A stretch of 8,230 nucleotides of DNA from Campylobacterales bacterium (GTDB taxonomy: Bacteria > Campylobacterota > Campylobacteria > Campylobacterales > Sulfurovaceae), in NCBI GenBank assembly GCA_014763905.1, contig JACXUN010000057.1, positions 1 to 8,230 on the forward strand, read 5' to 3'. The notes under the pieces are model-generated. The model ran no database searches. It was not told the origin of the DNA and worked only from the letters and a program-made list of their open reading frames with translations. Below are positions 7,245 to 8,230 of this stretch, one piece after another. A program made the translations under genes and the position numbers. Each line of letters begins with the position of its first letter. Within the stretch, counting starts at the first letter, position 1.

Positions 7245-7253
7245 TGATATAAT
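7245..7253 (+). promoter_or_regulatory. Extended -10 promoter candidate for aroE
   Basis: TGATATAAT is identical to the nonamer upstream of cvpA. No -35 is seen. A start near 7260 would give aroE a leader of about 150 bases that includes the whole paired repeat at 7287-7357. No clearer promoter appears between the repeat and aroE. Confidence 0.55.
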
Positions 7254-7286
7254 ATATCCAAAATTTGTTTTCAATGTCTGAATCAC

Positions 7287-7357
7287 GTAGGGTGGGCTTT
7301 AGCCCACAATTTCTATCAAGAATATTTCTGTTTTGCGTTGGCTGAAGCCAACCCTAC
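7287..7357 (+). repeat. REPIN-like paired inverted repeat upstream of aroE
   Basis: Two 21-base arms (7287-7307 and 7337-7357) are inverted copies of each other with three differences, separated by a 29-base AT-rich spacer. The outer ends are GTAGGGT and ACCCTAC. Each arm is also a hairpin in itself: GTGGGCT/AGCCCAC (7292-7307) and GTTGGCT/AGCCAAC (7337-7352). Two of the three differences form one base pair changed from G-C to T-A, so pairing is kept; the third is in the loop. The layout is that of a REPIN, two REP units in opposite orientation mobilised by a RAYT transposase. From memory, GTAGGGTGGGCTTTAGCCCAC-type repeats are common in many bacterial genomes. Confidence 0.75.
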
Positions 7358-7410
7358 AGATTTGAGACATCTTTGGTATTGGAAACGAGCATCTAATCTA
7401 TAGGATAGTT

Positions 7411-8205
7411 ATGAAACACCTCTTTACCATTTTTGGCAATCCGGTTAGCCACTCCAAATCACCAATGATGCACAATCTCGCTTTCCAAGCTTTGAACTAT
7501 AACGGTTGTTATACCCGATATCACCTCGAAGACGGCACACAACTGCGTCAAAAATTCTTTGAACTGGATATCAAAGGAGCCAATATTACGGTTCCCCATA
7601 AAGAGGCAGCCTTTAAAGCGTGTGATGAACTAGACAGCTTTGCCAAAAAGGTTGGAGCGGTCAATACGATTGTCCAAAAAGAGGGCAAACTCTACGGTTA
7701 CAATACCGATGCTCCCGGATTTCTCAAAGCTATTGAGACATTTAGCAATGCCAAAACCGTTCTATTTTTGGGTGCTGGAGGAACCGCTCAATCCAGCTCC
7801 GTCATTTTACGGGATGCCGGATATGAGGTGACCATTCTCAACCGCAGTGCCGAACGATTGAAACGGTACCAAGAGGAGGGGTTTGAAACCTACACCTTTG
7901 AGACCTTCCAAGCCAAACCGTATGACTTGGTGGTGAATATGACCTCCGCCGGATTAGAAGATGAGAGTCTTCCTTGCCCTGCTGCGATACTGGAATCGGT
8001 CGTACCGACTGCAATAGCCTGTATCGATGTGATTTACGGAAAAGTAACCCCATTTTTGCAGTTCGCCCAAACACACGGCAAACCAACCAAAGACGGCAGC
8101 GATATGCTGCTCTATCAGGGGATTATCGCCTTTCAATACTTCACCGATGAACAGTTCACTTTTGAAGAGATTGAATCCCATATGAAAAAAGTATTTATAA
8201 CCTGA
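7411..8205 (+). CDS. aroE: Shikimate dehydrogenase (NADP+)
   Basis: Reduces 3-dehydroshikimate to shikimate with NADPH, the fourth step of the pathway to chorismate, and so lies upstream of the TrpE reaction encoded next door. At 264 residues it has normal AroE length. The substrate domain has GNPVSHSKSPMMHN (9-22; S13 and S15 bind shikimate), NITVPHK (58-64; K64 catalytic) and NTDAPGF (98-104; D100 catalytic partner). The Rossmann half has GAGGTAQ (121-127) for the dinucleotide, NRSAERL (144-150) with the arginine that favours NADP, NMTSAG (176-181) and DMLLYQG (231-237; Q236 near the substrate). Start ATG 7411 has AGGA (7402-7405) 5 bases upstream. The gene is separated from trpE by a promoter and a REPIN-like element. 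In C. jejuni aroE follows the SPOR gene directly, as I recall. Confidence 0.97.
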   Translation: MKHLFTIFGNPVSHSKSPMMHNLAFQALNYNGCYTRYHLEDGTQLRQKFFELDIKGANITVPHKEAAFKACDELDSFAKKVGAVNTIVQKEGKLYGYNTDAPGFLKAIETFSNAKTVLFLGAGGTAQSSSVILRDAGYEVTILNRSAERLKRYQEEGFETYTFETFQAKPYDLVVNMTSAGLEDESLPCPAAILESVVPTAIACIDVIYGKVTPFLQFAQTHGKPTKDGSDMLLYQGIIAFQYFTDEQFTFEEIESHMKKVFIT

Positions 8206-8230
8206 GTTCGACGGGATATCATAGTCACAG

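Noticed and set aside
7246..7258. GATATA-A-TATATC palindrome at the aroE promoter as an operator
   Set aside because: Such a palindrome arises easily around an AT-rich -10 box and has no other support.
1..8230. CRISPR arrays, tRNA or rRNA genes, phage or defence islands
   Set aside because: No regularly spaced direct repeats, tRNA-like cloverleaf, rRNA sequence, integrase or transposase gene was seen on either strand.

Overview
The window reads as a chromosomal housekeeping segment of a Campylobacterota (Epsilonproteobacteria) bacterium, probably a free-living sulfur oxidiser related to Sulfurimonas or Sulfuricurvum. The main support is gene order. A cvpA-like gene, fur, lysS, glyA, a DUF1882 gene, a SPOR-domain membrane protein and aroE follow one another on the + strand. 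From memory this is the order of Campylobacter jejuni Cj0399-Cj0405, and most of it is shared with Helicobacter pylori HP0181-HP0185. The promoters also fit: AT-rich extended -10 elements without a recognisable -35. The genus-level assignment is inference.

Layout. Bases 1-236 (- strand) hold the N-terminal part of a PAP2-type membrane phosphatase that runs off the left edge. A divergent promoter region (237-364) follows. From 365 to 8205 every gene is on the + strand. cvpA-like (365-937) and fur (946-1407) are tightly packed, and lysS (1435-3093) follows after 27 bases. A 139-base gap then carries a perfect REP-like hairpin and a new promoter. glyA (3233-4483) and the DUF1882 gene (4486-4986) come next, 2 bases apart. 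A further promoter precedes the SPOR gene (5049-5801), with trpE (5809-7221) 7 bases behind it. The 189-base gap 7222-7410 contains a promoter and a paired REP-like inverted repeat (REPIN-like), then aroE (7411-8205). Bases 8206-8230 show nothing recognisable.

Functions. Fur is the iron-responsive regulator. LysS and GlyA supply Lys-tRNA, and glycine plus one-carbon units. AroE and TrpE act before and after chorismate in the route to tryptophan. The CvpA-like and SPOR proteins are inner-membrane or envelope proteins.

No whole new system is evident; most genes are ordinary. The points worth a second look are a four-cysteine C-terminal extension on LysRS, two unrelated REP-like palindromes in the two largest + strand gaps (one with visible compensatory pairing changes), a possible distant likeness of the DUF1882 protein to archaeo-eukaryotic primase-type domains, and the placement of trpE inside an otherwise conserved cluster.
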